A DNA stretch of 6,137 nt from JBAYZQ01 sp041672385 (lineage in GTDB: Bacteria > Spirochaetota > Spirochaetia > Sphaerochaetales > Sphaerochaetaceae). Below are positions 1 through 6,137 of this stretch, piece by piece. Both the position numbers and the translations under genes were made by a program. The stretch's first letter is position 1. Each line of letters opens with the position of its first letter. A model generated the notes under the pieces. That model ran no database searches, was not told where the DNA came from, and saw only the letters and a list, made by a program, of their open reading frames with translations. The stretch covers positions 1-6,137 of the forward strand of contig JBAYZQ010000138.1 of the NCBI GenBank assembly GCA_041672385.1, in the 5' to 3' direction.

Positions 1-2980
1 GTTCATATAACACTGCACCAATAGATTCCATGATTTGCTTCATCATATCTGGGTCAGAGAACATTCGCACAAAGAAATCATCATTTTTTTCATATCTTGT
101 AGCAGCCATCTCAGGAAAGTCTTTTTTAAATAATAGCATAAAAGTTTTGCGGTCATTATTCTTTGCATAACTTTGCCACTTTTCTTCAGAAGCATAATCA
201 TTTTCTAGCTGTAGCAACACTTTATCCATTTCGGTAAAGTTTGTACCATACTTCTCGTTAATCTTTGCAATTAAAACTGTCAATGGATCTTTTTTCTTTT
301 CTCGCCTTCCAGACTCACCTGTAATAGATTGAAATCCTTTGTCTGTACCTTCTAATTCGATAGTTCCTTCGAATTCTTTTTCCAAACGATAATATTCAAG
401 CAGAACTTTGTCATCGACATTTATTTTTTCTATATCGCCTTTTGGTAACATCATTGCAAGAAATTTAGAATAAACGCTGAACTTGTGGATTTCTTTATCA
501 AATAAACGGCAAACCTGTGTTACAAAGGCATATATACGATTAAATCGTGACAATGTTGATTTAAATAAATCCTTTTGCTCATCTTCCAATACCTCATATC
601 GGTCTAATGCAGGCTTTATAGTTCCCTGTAATTTTCCCATATCTCCAGCTAACTGTGCTTTACTTGCATAGAAAATTTCTGCAAAGCGGTCAATTTCAAT
701 TTGCTGATAAACACGGAACTCATCAAGTGTATTCTTTAAATCATAAATGACATTTGGATTTGTTTCTTCTTCTAGAACCGTTTCTTCATAATACGGCTCG
801 AAAGATTTTTTGATTTCTTCTGCAGAATTCACGAAGTCTAGGACAAAGGTATCCCGTTTGCCAGGCATAATTCTATTTAAGCGTGATAATGTTTGCACAG
901 CCTTTACACCTGATAATTTTTTATCAACAAACATTGTGTGAAGCAAGGGTTCATCAAAGCCTGTTTGATATTTCTCAGCGACAATTAACATACCAAATTC
1001 ATCTGTATGGAAGGCCTCTGGCAGAGCCCTTTCTCTGATGGTTTCACCATCTTTGTTTTTATTGATTTTTTCTTCAGTATACTTTTCTCCATCATCTTCA
1101 ACTTCACCTGAGAAAGCCACTAGTACATCAAGGTCGTTATAACCTTTTTCTGCTATCTGACGTTTAAATTCAAGTAAATAACGAACAGCATGTAATCGGG
1201 AGGGTGTGACTATCATGGCTTTTGCCTTGCCACCAATTTTATGCATAGTAACATTTCTGAATTGCTCTAGTATTATAGCCGTTTTCTGAGAAATATTATG
1301 TGGGTGCAAGGTTTCGTAATTAGTGATAGCCTTAGCACCTGCAGAAGTATCTAGTTCTGGGTTTTCTACAATGGTCTTGGTTATCTTATAATACATTTTA
1401 TAAGTCATATAGTTTTGTAATACATCTAAAATGAAACGTTCTTCTATAGCCTGTCGCATTGAATAAATATGGAAAGGATGATACTTACCGACTTCATCCC
1501 GCCATCCGAACATCTGTAAGGTCTTGTCCTTTGGTGTGGCAGTGAATGCAAAAAAGGATAAATTTTCATGATTGCCTTGTGCTGCAAGTTCATCAAGCAA
1601 TTTATCTTCGTCATCTTTACGTTTTGATTCTTCTTCGTTTTCTATTTCAGCGTATTCTTCTAAGATTTTTTCGGTATCAGCTAAGGCTCTTTTAAGTTTT
1701 TTAGCTGAATTACCTGTTTGAGAAGAGTGTGCTTCATCTACAATAACAGCAAATCGCTTATTGTCGGATTTAACTTCTTTATAAATAACGGGGAATTTTT
1801 GTAATGTTGTGATAATAATACCTGTGCCATCCTCAATTGCTTTTTTGAGTTGCTGCGAATCTTTATCAATCTTTTGTACTACTCCCTCAACATGGTCAAA
1901 TTGATAAACAGTATTCTGAAGTTGTGAATCTAATACACGTCTGTCTGTGACAATTATGACGGATTGAAATATTTTTTCATTATTAGAATCATGTAGTCCA
2001 GTTAATCTATAAGCAAGCCATGCAATAGAGTTTGATTTTCCAGATCCAGCACTATGTTGAATTAAATAATTATGTCCTGCACCATTTTTCTTTACATTAT
2101 CTAAGAGCTTAGTAACTACATCTAACTGTTGATAACGAGGGAATATCATGCGTTCTTCTGTAACATCACCTGTTTTATCATCTTTAATTACTTGCAAGTG
2201 CAAATATTTATGTATGATTTCAAGTAAGCGTTCTTTACATAGAACATTCTTCCATAAGTAAGCTGTATCATAACCCTCTGGATTAACTGGATTTCCTCTT
2301 CCTCCAACTTTTCCTGCGCCGTTACTTCCTTGATTAAATGGTAAGAAGTAGGTCTTATTGCCTTGTAAACGCGTGGTCATATATACATTAGTTAGGTCCA
2401 CTGCAAAATGTGCCAACACTCGATTCTTAAATTCAAATATTGCGCTGTTTCCTGCTCGATCAAATTTATATTGTGCAATAGCATTGGCGGTATTTTGCCC
2501 CGTGAATTGGCATTTTAACTCCATAGATATCACAGGAATACCGTTTATTAACAAGACAATATCAATGCTGTTTTCATTCTGCAAAGAATAGTGTAATTGC
2601 CTTGTACAGTGCATAATATTAGATTTATATTGTTTTGCTGTAGTTTTATTGATAGAAGTTTCCGGTTGCCAAAATATCGCAAGAAATTTAATGCCACGGT
2701 CAATAAATCCTTTACGAAAAACATGCAATAAACCTACCATTTTTACTTCTCGGCAAAAACGTTCTATAATTTGCTTTTCACTGTCTTCACCATAAATCTT
2801 AACATAGCGTTCCCACTGCTTTGGTTGACTTGTTTTTATAAAGGAAATAAATGTATTTTTGTCTAAGGCTAACTTTCGGTCAAAAGCTTTTGGGTCACCT
2901 TTTGTAAAGCCACCTTCTGTGTAAAGAGAGTTTTCAATATCTTCTTCAAAACGCTTTTCTTTCACATCAAAATCATACAT
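1..2980 (-). CDS. hsdR: Type I restriction enzyme, R (endonuclease/translocase) subunit, 3' end cut by window edge
   Basis: HsdR is the motor and nuclease of a Type I R-M complex: it binds the HsdM/HsdS core at an unmethylated site, pulls DNA past itself using ATP and cleaves at a distance. The frame is open from ATG at 2978-2980 to the window edge, giving 993 residues beginning MYDFDVKEKRFEED. I read every codon and found no stop or frameshift. Seen in order: a PD-(D/E)XK-type nuclease region with D140, E154 and K156 (ELK), followed by an AIAQYKFDR segment near 167-175; Walker A AGSGKS at 311-316; motif Ia near 341-354 (VTDRR); DEAH at 415-418; a charged, Glu/Lys/Asp-rich insert at about 433-466; TATP at 480-483; motif V near 666-678 (EKYQTGFDEP); motif VI QTLSRLNR at 696-703; then a helical C-terminal region. 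EcoR124I HsdR is about 1040 residues, so probably only a short C-terminal piece is missing. AAGGAG lies 7 nt before the start, inside the end of hsdS, and only one base separates the genes, so expression should be coupled to hsdS. Family assignment is very secure. Confidence 0.97.
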   Translation of the reverse strand, partial: MYDFDVKEKRFEEDIENSLYTEGGFTKGDPKAFDRKLALDKNTFISFIKTSQPKQWERYVKIYGEDSEKQIIERFCREVKMVGLLHVFRKGFIDRGIKFLAIFWQPETSINKTTAKQYKSNIMHCTRQLHYSLQNENSIDIVLLINGIPVISMELKCQFTGQNTANAIAQYKFDRAGNSAIFEFKNRVLAHFAVDLTNVYMTTRLQGNKTYFLPFNQGSNGAGKVGGRGNPVNPEGYDTAYLWKNVLCKERLLEIIHKYLHLQVIKDDKTGDVTEERMIFPRYQQLDVVTKLLDNVKKNGAGHNYLIQHSAGSGKSNSIAWLAYRLTGLHDSNNEKIFQSVIIVTDRRVLDSQLQNTVYQFDHVEGVVQKIDKDSQQLKKAIEDGTGIIITTLQKFPVIYKEVKSDNKRFAVIVDEAHSSQTGNSAKKLKRALADTEKILEEYAEIENEEESKRKDDEDKLLDELAAQGNHENLSFFAFTATPKDKTLQMFGWRDEVGKYHPFHIYSMRQAIEERFILDVLQNYMTYKMYYKITKTIVENPELDTSAGAKAITNYETLHPHNISQKTAIILEQFRNVTMHKIGGKAKAMIVTPSRLHAVRYLLEFKRQIAEKGYNDLDVLVAFSGEVEDDGEKYTEEKINKNKDGETIRERALPEAFHTDEFGMLIVAEKYQTGFDEPLLHTMFVDKKLSGVKAVQTLSRLNRIMPGKRDTFVLDFVNSAEEIKKSFEPYYEETVLEEETNPNVIYDLKNTLDEFRVYQQIEIDRFAEIFYASKAQLAGDMGKLQGTIKPALDRYEVLEDEQKDLFKSTLSRFNRIYAFVTQVCRLFDKEIHKFSVYSKFLAMMLPKGDIEKINVDDKVLLEYYRLEKEFEGTIELEGTDKGFQSITGESGRREKKKDPLTVLIAKINEKYGTNFTEMDKVLLQLENDYASEEKWQSYAKNNDRKTFMLLFKKDFPEMAATRYEKNDDFFVRMFSDPDMMKQIMESIGAVLYE

Positions 2981-2981
2981 T

Positions 2982-4304
2982 TTAGATCTCCTTTTTTCCT
3001 GTTACCACTTCATAAATGAGGGATTTTTTATATTCTGTGAGTTTATCAATAACGGCTTGTTTCTTTTCAATAGCTGAATCTATTTTGGAGCATTTGTGAT
3101 CGAGGTGATTTGTTATTTTCTTCTGTTCTTCAAGTGGTGGAAGAATTATAGAAACTCTATTCAACATTTTTTGAGTTATGCTATACACTTTAATTCCATT
3201 TGCTAAAGAACGTATTTGACTTCTCCAAACATCACTTTTAAAAAGAAAAGCCTGATATTTAGAAAAGATTCTATCATCAATTGGTCTTGTGATGATTGTA
3301 TGGTAACCAGCAAAAACATTGTTTTTACAATCATTATAAATACAATTTCCAATTCCTAAATAATCTTCTGAAGTATCAGCAAATAAAATATCCCCAAAAT
3401 TAGCAATTGAACTTGGATTACTTTGTAAATAATCTTTAGATACATATCTAATTAATTCATCTATGACATGTAATCCATTATTCTTTTTCGAATGAATTTG
3501 TCCATAACTTATAACAGCTATTCCTTTTTCTAATAAGTCAGCTTTAGTGATAGGTAATCCTTTTGCATAATTAAATACTGTTTTAAATTTGGTAATATTC
3601 CACTCTTCAGGTATTTTACCAATCCATTCAACTCCACTATATTTCATCTTTACATCCGGATTTAAGCCCTTTGTAACTATCTCGGTGATAACCGACTGCT
3701 TATATTCTTTGAGCTTTTCAATCACAGCTTTTTCATTTGAAATAATAGCATCAATCTTGGAGCATTTTGTGTCGAGGTAATCGGCAATGTGGTGTTGGGT
3801 TGGAAGAGGTGGGAGTAACATAGAAATGTTTTTTAGAGTAGATACACTTACTCCACCAATAAGGCCGCTAATATTATTTTTAAATTTATTTTCATAGTTT
3901 GGGGAATTTAAAAAATAATAAATGTATTTATTATTGGCTGAAATTGAATGAAAACAACATAACTTATTTACAAAAGCAACATCTTGATTAACTATTGTTT
4001 TCTTTTTTCCAGCACTACCACCTTCGATACACATTAATGTACTATTCTGAAGAGCTATCTTAAAGGAACTATCATTATTTTTAACATATAATCCATTATC
4101 ATAATTGGCAATGCAAGAAGCTGCATCAATATCCTTTGTTGATATATATGGATGTGCATTTGTTTTATCTTCAAATTTATTTTTTCCTTCATCTTTTATG
4201 CTGTTTCCAGTGAACAATGAGCATGTATTTTTAAAACGGCATACTCGCCAATCTTGTGGTATCTTCCCAATCCATTCAATTCCACTGTCTTTCATCTCTC
4301 TCAT
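2982..4304 (-). CDS. hsdS: Type I R-M system specificity (S) subunit with two target recognition domains
   Basis: HsdS sets the DNA sequence recognised by both the methylase and the nuclease. The 440-residue length is typical of a full two-domain subunit. It has two half-copies: SGIEWIGKIP at 7-16 recurs as SGVEWIGKIP at 223-232, and the LPPL...Q...KCSKID...EYK...VVT type conserved helix occurs at 164-211 and again at 388-435 (28 of 48 residues identical by my alignment). Between them lie TRD1 (about 27-160) and TRD2 (about 243-384), which do not resemble each other, so a bipartite asymmetric target is expected; the target cannot be read from sequence alone. The helices at about 184-211 and 408-435 are the expected spacer coiled coils that dock two HsdM copies. 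I chose the ATG at 4302-4304 because AGAGGTG lies 8 nt upstream and the ATGA overlap with the hsdM stop favours coupling; a second ATG at codon 4 (4293-4295) is possible but has poor spacing. The stop is TAA at 2982-2984. The TRDs are visibly more AT-rich than hsdM. Confidence 0.97.
   Translation of the reverse strand: MREMKDSGIEWIGKIPQDWRVCRFKNTCSLFTGNSIKDEGKNKFEDKTNAHPYISTKDIDAASCIANYDNGLYVKNNDSSFKIALQNSTLMCIEGGSAGKKKTIVNQDVAFVNKLCCFHSISANNKYIYYFLNSPNYENKFKNNISGLIGGVSVSTLKNISMLLPPLPTQHHIADYLDTKCSKIDAIISNEKAVIEKLKEYKQSVITEIVTKGLNPDVKMKYSGVEWIGKIPEEWNITKFKTVFNYAKGLPITKADLLEKGIAVISYGQIHSKKNNGLHVIDELIRYVSKDYLQSNPSSIANFGDILFADTSEDYLGIGNCIYNDCKNNVFAGYHTIITRPIDDRIFSKYQAFLFKSDVWRSQIRSLANGIKVYSITQKMLNRVSIILPPLEEQKKITNHLDHKCSKIDSAIEKKQAVIDKLTEYKKSLIYEVVTGKKEI
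2988..2993 (-). promoter_or_regulatory. Ribosome-binding site of hsdR (AAGGAG)
   Basis: AAGGAG lies 7 nt before the hsdR ATG and inside the last hsdS codons (Lys-Lys-Glu-Ile). It is a strong Firmicutes-style site and fixes the hsdR start at 2980. No room exists between hsdS and hsdR for a dedicated intergenic promoter. Confidence 0.9.
3000..3143 (-). repeat. Direct repeat in hsdS, C-terminal conserved helix copy (residues 388-435)
   Basis: Encodes the LPPLEEQ...KCSKID...KLTEYK...IYEVVT block after TRD2, partner of 3672-3815. The offset (224 residues) exceeds that of the N-terminal repeat pair (216), so TRD2 is 8 residues longer than TRD1. Confidence 0.88.
3153..3578 (-). other. HsdS target recognition domain 2 (TRD2) coding segment
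   Basis: Variable segment, residues about 243-384 of HsdS, between the central block and the C-terminal block. It includes KGLPITKADL near 248-257, ISYGQI at 265-270 and FGDILFADTSED at 303-314, typical TRD strand patterns. It shows no evident similarity to TRD1, so the two half-sites should differ. Boundaries are approximate. Confidence 0.8.
3611..3649 (-). repeat. Direct repeat in hsdS, central copy (SGVEWIGKIP region)
   Basis: Second copy of the segment at 4259-4297, placed 648 bases away and encoding the block before TRD2. The five differences are at scattered single positions, some of them silent. Confidence 0.9.
3672..3815 (-). repeat. Direct repeat in hsdS, central conserved helix copy (residues 164-211)
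   Basis: Encodes the LPPLPTQ...KCSKID...KLKEYK...ITEIVT block after TRD1. Its protein matches residues 388-435 at 28 of 48 positions without gaps. It forms the central conserved region that links the two TRDs and contacts HsdM. Confidence 0.88.
3825..4226 (-). other. HsdS target recognition domain 1 (TRD1) coding segment
   Basis: Variable segment, residues about 27-160 of HsdS, bounded by the two conserved blocks. It begins near SLFTGNSIKDEG, contains HPYISTKDID and ends near GVSVSTLKNI. It should recognise one half of the bipartite target. Part of it is strongly AT-rich: I count 46 G+C in the 180 bases 3841-4020. Boundaries are approximate. Confidence 0.8.
4259..4297 (-). repeat. Direct repeat in hsdS, N-terminal copy (SGIEWIGKIP region)
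   Basis: This 39-base segment matches 3611-3649 in the same orientation at 34 of 39 positions by hand alignment, including the identical 13-mer ccaatccattcaa (+ strand). It encodes the conserved N-terminal block before TRD1. Such paired repeats are the structural hallmark of duplicated HsdS halves and are also possible sites of homologous exchange. Confidence 0.9.
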
Positions 4305-6031
4305 ATGTCAAACACCTCTGCTAAAGCACCTTTTAATTCGGTTTCGATATCAAGTATTTCAGCCAGGATTTCAACTGATGCTCTTGGGGCCTCATATTTA
4401 TAAAAGAATCGGGTAAACGGTATTTCATAACCTATCTTGGATTTGTTCTTATCTATCCACGCATCTGGGGCAAAAGGCAGTACCTCTCGCTTGAAATATT
4501 CCTTAATGTCCTCTTTTAAAGGCACGTTTTCTGTATCACGTAAAGATGTGTCGATTTGCTTTTTGCCTTTTTTTAACACAAGTTCGCCTTTATCATCACG
4601 AAGAGGGCGTTCCACTGTGACTTTTGTATAACCGAAATCCTCGTTTTCAAATATCTTGCTAATATCATTTGTTTTAAAATCACCGTATATCTTTGTAATC
4701 TCTTCAATAGCTGTATCAGGTATATCATTACGCTTGTTACCAAGAGCTTTTCTGCGTTTTTCAAAAAGTCCATTTGCATTGATAAGCTGAACTTTATCTT
4801 CACGCTTTGTACCTGATTTTTTGTTAGAAAGTACCCAAATATAAGTGGCAATACCTGTGTTATAAAAAATATCATTAGGCAGACCAATAATGGCTTCCAG
4901 TAAATCATTTTCCAAAATGTATTTACGAATTTCAGATGGTCCACTTCCTGCATCACCTGTAAATAAAGGTGATCCATTATGAATAATAGCAATACGACTT
5001 CCACCATCTTTTGGTTCTTTCATTTTGGAAATAGCAGTCAGTAGAAACAACATTTGTCCATCACTTACAGCAGGGAGTCCTGCACCAAAGCGTCCTGCAA
5101 AGCCAAGCTTTGCTTCAGCTTGAATTTTTGTTTTTTCATTTTTCCATTCACGTCCGAAGGGAGGATTGGACAAGATATAGTCAAAAGTTTGCCCATTAAA
5201 TTGATCATCAGACAGAGTGTTACCATCTTTAATAAAATCAGCATTATTACCCTTGATAAGCATATCGGCTTTGCATATAGCAAAAGTCTGATCGTTAAGT
5301 TCTTGACCGAATGCTATAATTTCAGTTGAAGAATTCATCTTGTGAAGATATTCTTCAGCAACTGACATCATCCCTCCCGTACCGCAAGCAGGGTCATAAA
5401 TAGTCTTTGCCACGTTTTTACCAGATAAGACATCATTATCATCATAGAATAAAATGTTTACCATTAGTTCGATGACCTCACGAGGAGTATAATGCTGTCC
5501 GGCATCTTCGTTATGAGCTTCAGAGAACCTGCGGATAATTTCTTCAAAAATATATCCCATCTCAAGATTAGAAATTACCTTTGGATGAAGATTAGCCTTT
5601 GGGGAATTGAACTCCTTTATTACAATATAAAGAATACCTTTGTTTGCCATGGTGGTGATGTGTCCATCAAATTTAAATTTTTCAATAATTTCCTGGACAT
5701 TTTCAGAAAACCCATTTAGATAATCACGAAAGTTTGCTTCAATATTATCAGGATCATCCATTAATTTTTCAAAATTATATTTACTGGTATTATAAAAAGC
5801 GTGTCCAGAAACATTACGTAAAAGTACATCACGCATCGGTAAAGATTTCACGCTCTCATATTTATCAAGTACTGCATGTTTGGTATCAGCAAGTATGCAG
5901 TCAAAGCGGCGTATAACTGTCAGGGGAAGTATTACTTCACCATATTCATGCGGCTTATATACACCTGTCAATTTATCTGCAATCGCCCATATAAGGGAAG
6001 CTTTTTCGCTAATGTTACTGCTTAAGCTCAT
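4301..6031 (-). CDS. hsdM: Type I R-M system DNA methyltransferase (M) subunit, N6-adenine
   Basis: HsdM transfers a methyl group from S-adenosylmethionine to N6 of adenine in the HsdS target, protecting host DNA; two copies join one HsdS. The 576 residues contain an N-terminal helical HsdM domain (about 10-150), GQHYTPREV at 178-186, the SAM-binding motif DPACGTGG at 213-220, the acidic GQE segment at 243-245, the catalytic NPPF at 289-292 (preceded by FDYILS), and later methylase strands such as AIIGLP at 380-385 and ATYIWVLS at 395-402. The C-terminal part (about 475-545) has a charged stretch and the DTENVPLKEDI / GYEIPFTRFF blocks that I recall from the longer, roughly 570-residue-plus branch of HsdM, so it is longer than the ~520 residues of EcoR124I HsdM. 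The start is fixed by GGAGG 8 nt upstream. It begins inside the last codons of the upstream small gene (17-nt overlap), and its TGA overlaps the hsdS ATG. No defects seen. Confidence 0.98.
   Translation of the reverse strand: MSLSSNISEKASLIWAIADKLTGVYKPHEYGEVILPLTVIRRFDCILADTKHAVLDKYESVKSLPMRDVLLRNVSGHAFYNTSKYNFEKLMDDPDNIEANFRDYLNGFSENVQEIIEKFKFDGHITTMANKGILYIVIKEFNSPKANLHPKVISNLEMGYIFEEIIRRFSEAHNEDAGQHYTPREVIELMVNILFYDDNDVLSGKNVAKTIYDPACGTGGMMSVAEEYLHKMNSSTEIIAFGQELNDQTFAICKADMLIKGNNADFIKDGNTLSDDQFNGQTFDYILSNPPFGREWKNEKTKIQAEAKLGFAGRFGAGLPAVSDGQMLFLLTAISKMKEPKDGGSRIAIIHNGSPLFTGDAGSGPSEIRKYILENDLLEAIIGLPNDIFYNTGIATYIWVLSNKKSGTKREDKVQLINANGLFEKRRKALGNKRNDIPDTAIEEITKIYGDFKTNDISKIFENEDFGYTKVTVERPLRDDKGELVLKKGKKQIDTSLRDTENVPLKEDIKEYFKREVLPFAPDAWIDKNKSKIGYEIPFTRFFYKYEAPRASVEILAEILDIETELKGALAEVFDI
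4313..4319 (-). promoter_or_regulatory. Ribosome-binding site of hsdS (AGAGGTG)
   Basis: AGAGGTG lies 8 nt before the ATG at 4302-4304, within the last codons of hsdM. It favours this ATG over the one three codons downstream (4293-4295), whose nearest purine run (GAGAGAG) directly abuts it. Confidence 0.85.
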
Positions 6032-6137
6032 AATTAGAACCTCCGTTCTTTATTGTAATTTTTTCTCCATTAGGTAAAGTAAATGATTGCTCAAATGTAA
6101 TATTCAAGATATCTGCAATCATCATAAGTTCAGAATC
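6015..6137 (-). CDS. C-terminal fragment of a small protein, possibly a Cro/CI-type helix-turn-helix regulator (5' end outside window)
   Basis: A frame open from the window edge gives 40 residues, starting DSELMMIADILNITFEQSF and ending NYELKQ before TAA at 6015-6017. The pattern (helix with ELMMIADIL, short turn, then a strand pair around FTLPNGEKITI) resembles the last helix and trailing beta strands of small XRE/Cro-CI-like proteins, where 'ELxxIAxxLxxxFE' follows the helix-turn-helix. The DNA-binding helices themselves are not in the window, so the regulator call is an inference from memory of the family. The gene overlaps the hsdM start by 17 nt and carries the hsdM ribosome-binding site in its own codons, which points to co-transcription and supports its being a real gene. 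It could instead be another small protein of unknown role. Coding status is moderately sure; function is tentative. Confidence 0.6.
   Translation of the reverse strand, partial: DSELMMIADILNITFEQSFTLPNGEKITIKNGGSNYELKQ
6040..6044 (-). promoter_or_regulatory. Ribosome-binding site of hsdM (GGAGG)
   Basis: GGAGG on the minus strand sits 8 nt before the hsdM ATG (6029-6031). It lies within the final codons of the upstream gene, so ribosomes finishing that gene terminate just past the hsdM start and could re-initiate. It decides the hsdM start. Confidence 0.9.

Noticed and set aside
1..60. Terminator or end of hsdR at the left edge
   Set aside because: The hsdR frame is still open at base 2, and no stop or hairpin followed by a T-run on the minus strand is visible.
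84..90. T7 homopolymer in hsdR, and a similar T7 at 4568-4574 in hsdM, as phase-variation tracts
   Set aside because: Seven-base runs are common in AT-rich DNA (they encode Lys-rich stretches here) and are short for switching by slippage; both genes are in frame.
4293..4295. Alternative hsdS start at codon 4
   Set aside because: Many HsdS proteins start just before SGIEWIG, but the purine run before this ATG directly abuts it, while the upstream ATG has AGAGGTG at 8 nt and an ATGA coupling. The choice affects only three residues.
2982..4304. Invertible or shufflon-type hsdS locus
   Set aside because: The repeats inside hsdS are direct, and no second hsdS, partial hsdS or recombinase gene is in the window. 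Flanks beyond the window could still hold them.
4573..5007. A 144-codon minus-strand open frame inside hsdM
   Set aside because: It lies in another frame of hsdM, its product is a low-complexity hydrophobic sequence without a recognisable motif, and the hsdM frame here carries clear methylase motifs. It is a shadow.
2358..5719. Several 60-100 codon open frames on the + strand across hsdR, hsdS and hsdM
   Set aside because: All are antisense to genes with strong domain evidence, lack convincing ribosome-binding sites and give no family-like sequence.
6045..6137. Promoter directly upstream of hsdM
   Set aside because: The AT-rich stretch is accounted for by an open frame overlapping hsdM, and I saw no well-spaced -35/-10 pair that I could defend.

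Overview
This window holds almost all of one Type I restriction-modification (R-M) operon, read entirely from the minus strand. In transcription order (right to left) it contains the tail of a small upstream gene (6015-6137), hsdM (4301-6031), hsdS (2982-4304) and hsdR (from 2980, running off the left edge). The + strand carries no gene I can support. No gene-free stretch reaches 300 bases, and almost every base is coding.

The host is probably a low-GC Firmicute, perhaps a clostridial or lachnospiraceal gut-type bacterium. The reasons are AT-rich DNA, strong purine Shine-Dalgarno sites (GGAGG, AGAGGTG, AAGGAG) at 7-8 nt spacing, and the general look of the proteins. This is an inference from style, not a species call.

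The genes should work together in the classical Type I way. HsdM (SAM-dependent adenine methylase) and HsdS (two target recognition domains) form the methyltransferase. Adding HsdR (PD-(D/E)XK nuclease plus SF2 translocase) gives the restriction enzyme, which cuts unmodified foreign DNA far from its recognition site. All key motifs are present and I found no frameshift or internal stop on a codon-by-codon reading of hsdR, so the system looks intact. The gene order M-S-R resembles EcoR124I-like (type IC) loci rather than the R-M-S order of EcoKI.

The four genes are packed unusually tightly: a 17-nt overlap into hsdM, a 4-nt ATGA overlap into hsdS, and a 1-nt gap into hsdR. They are probably one co-transcribed, translationally coupled unit whose promoter lies beyond the right edge. 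The upstream gene's C-terminal 40 residues resemble the end of a small Cro/CI-type helix-turn-helix protein, making it a candidate regulator, but the DNA-binding part is outside the window. hsdS has internally repeated conserved regions flanking two AT-rich, unrelated recognition domains, which is the expected architecture for specificity change by recombination. I see no evidence of an undescribed system here; the most interesting points are the coupled upstream gene and the hsdS mosaic.
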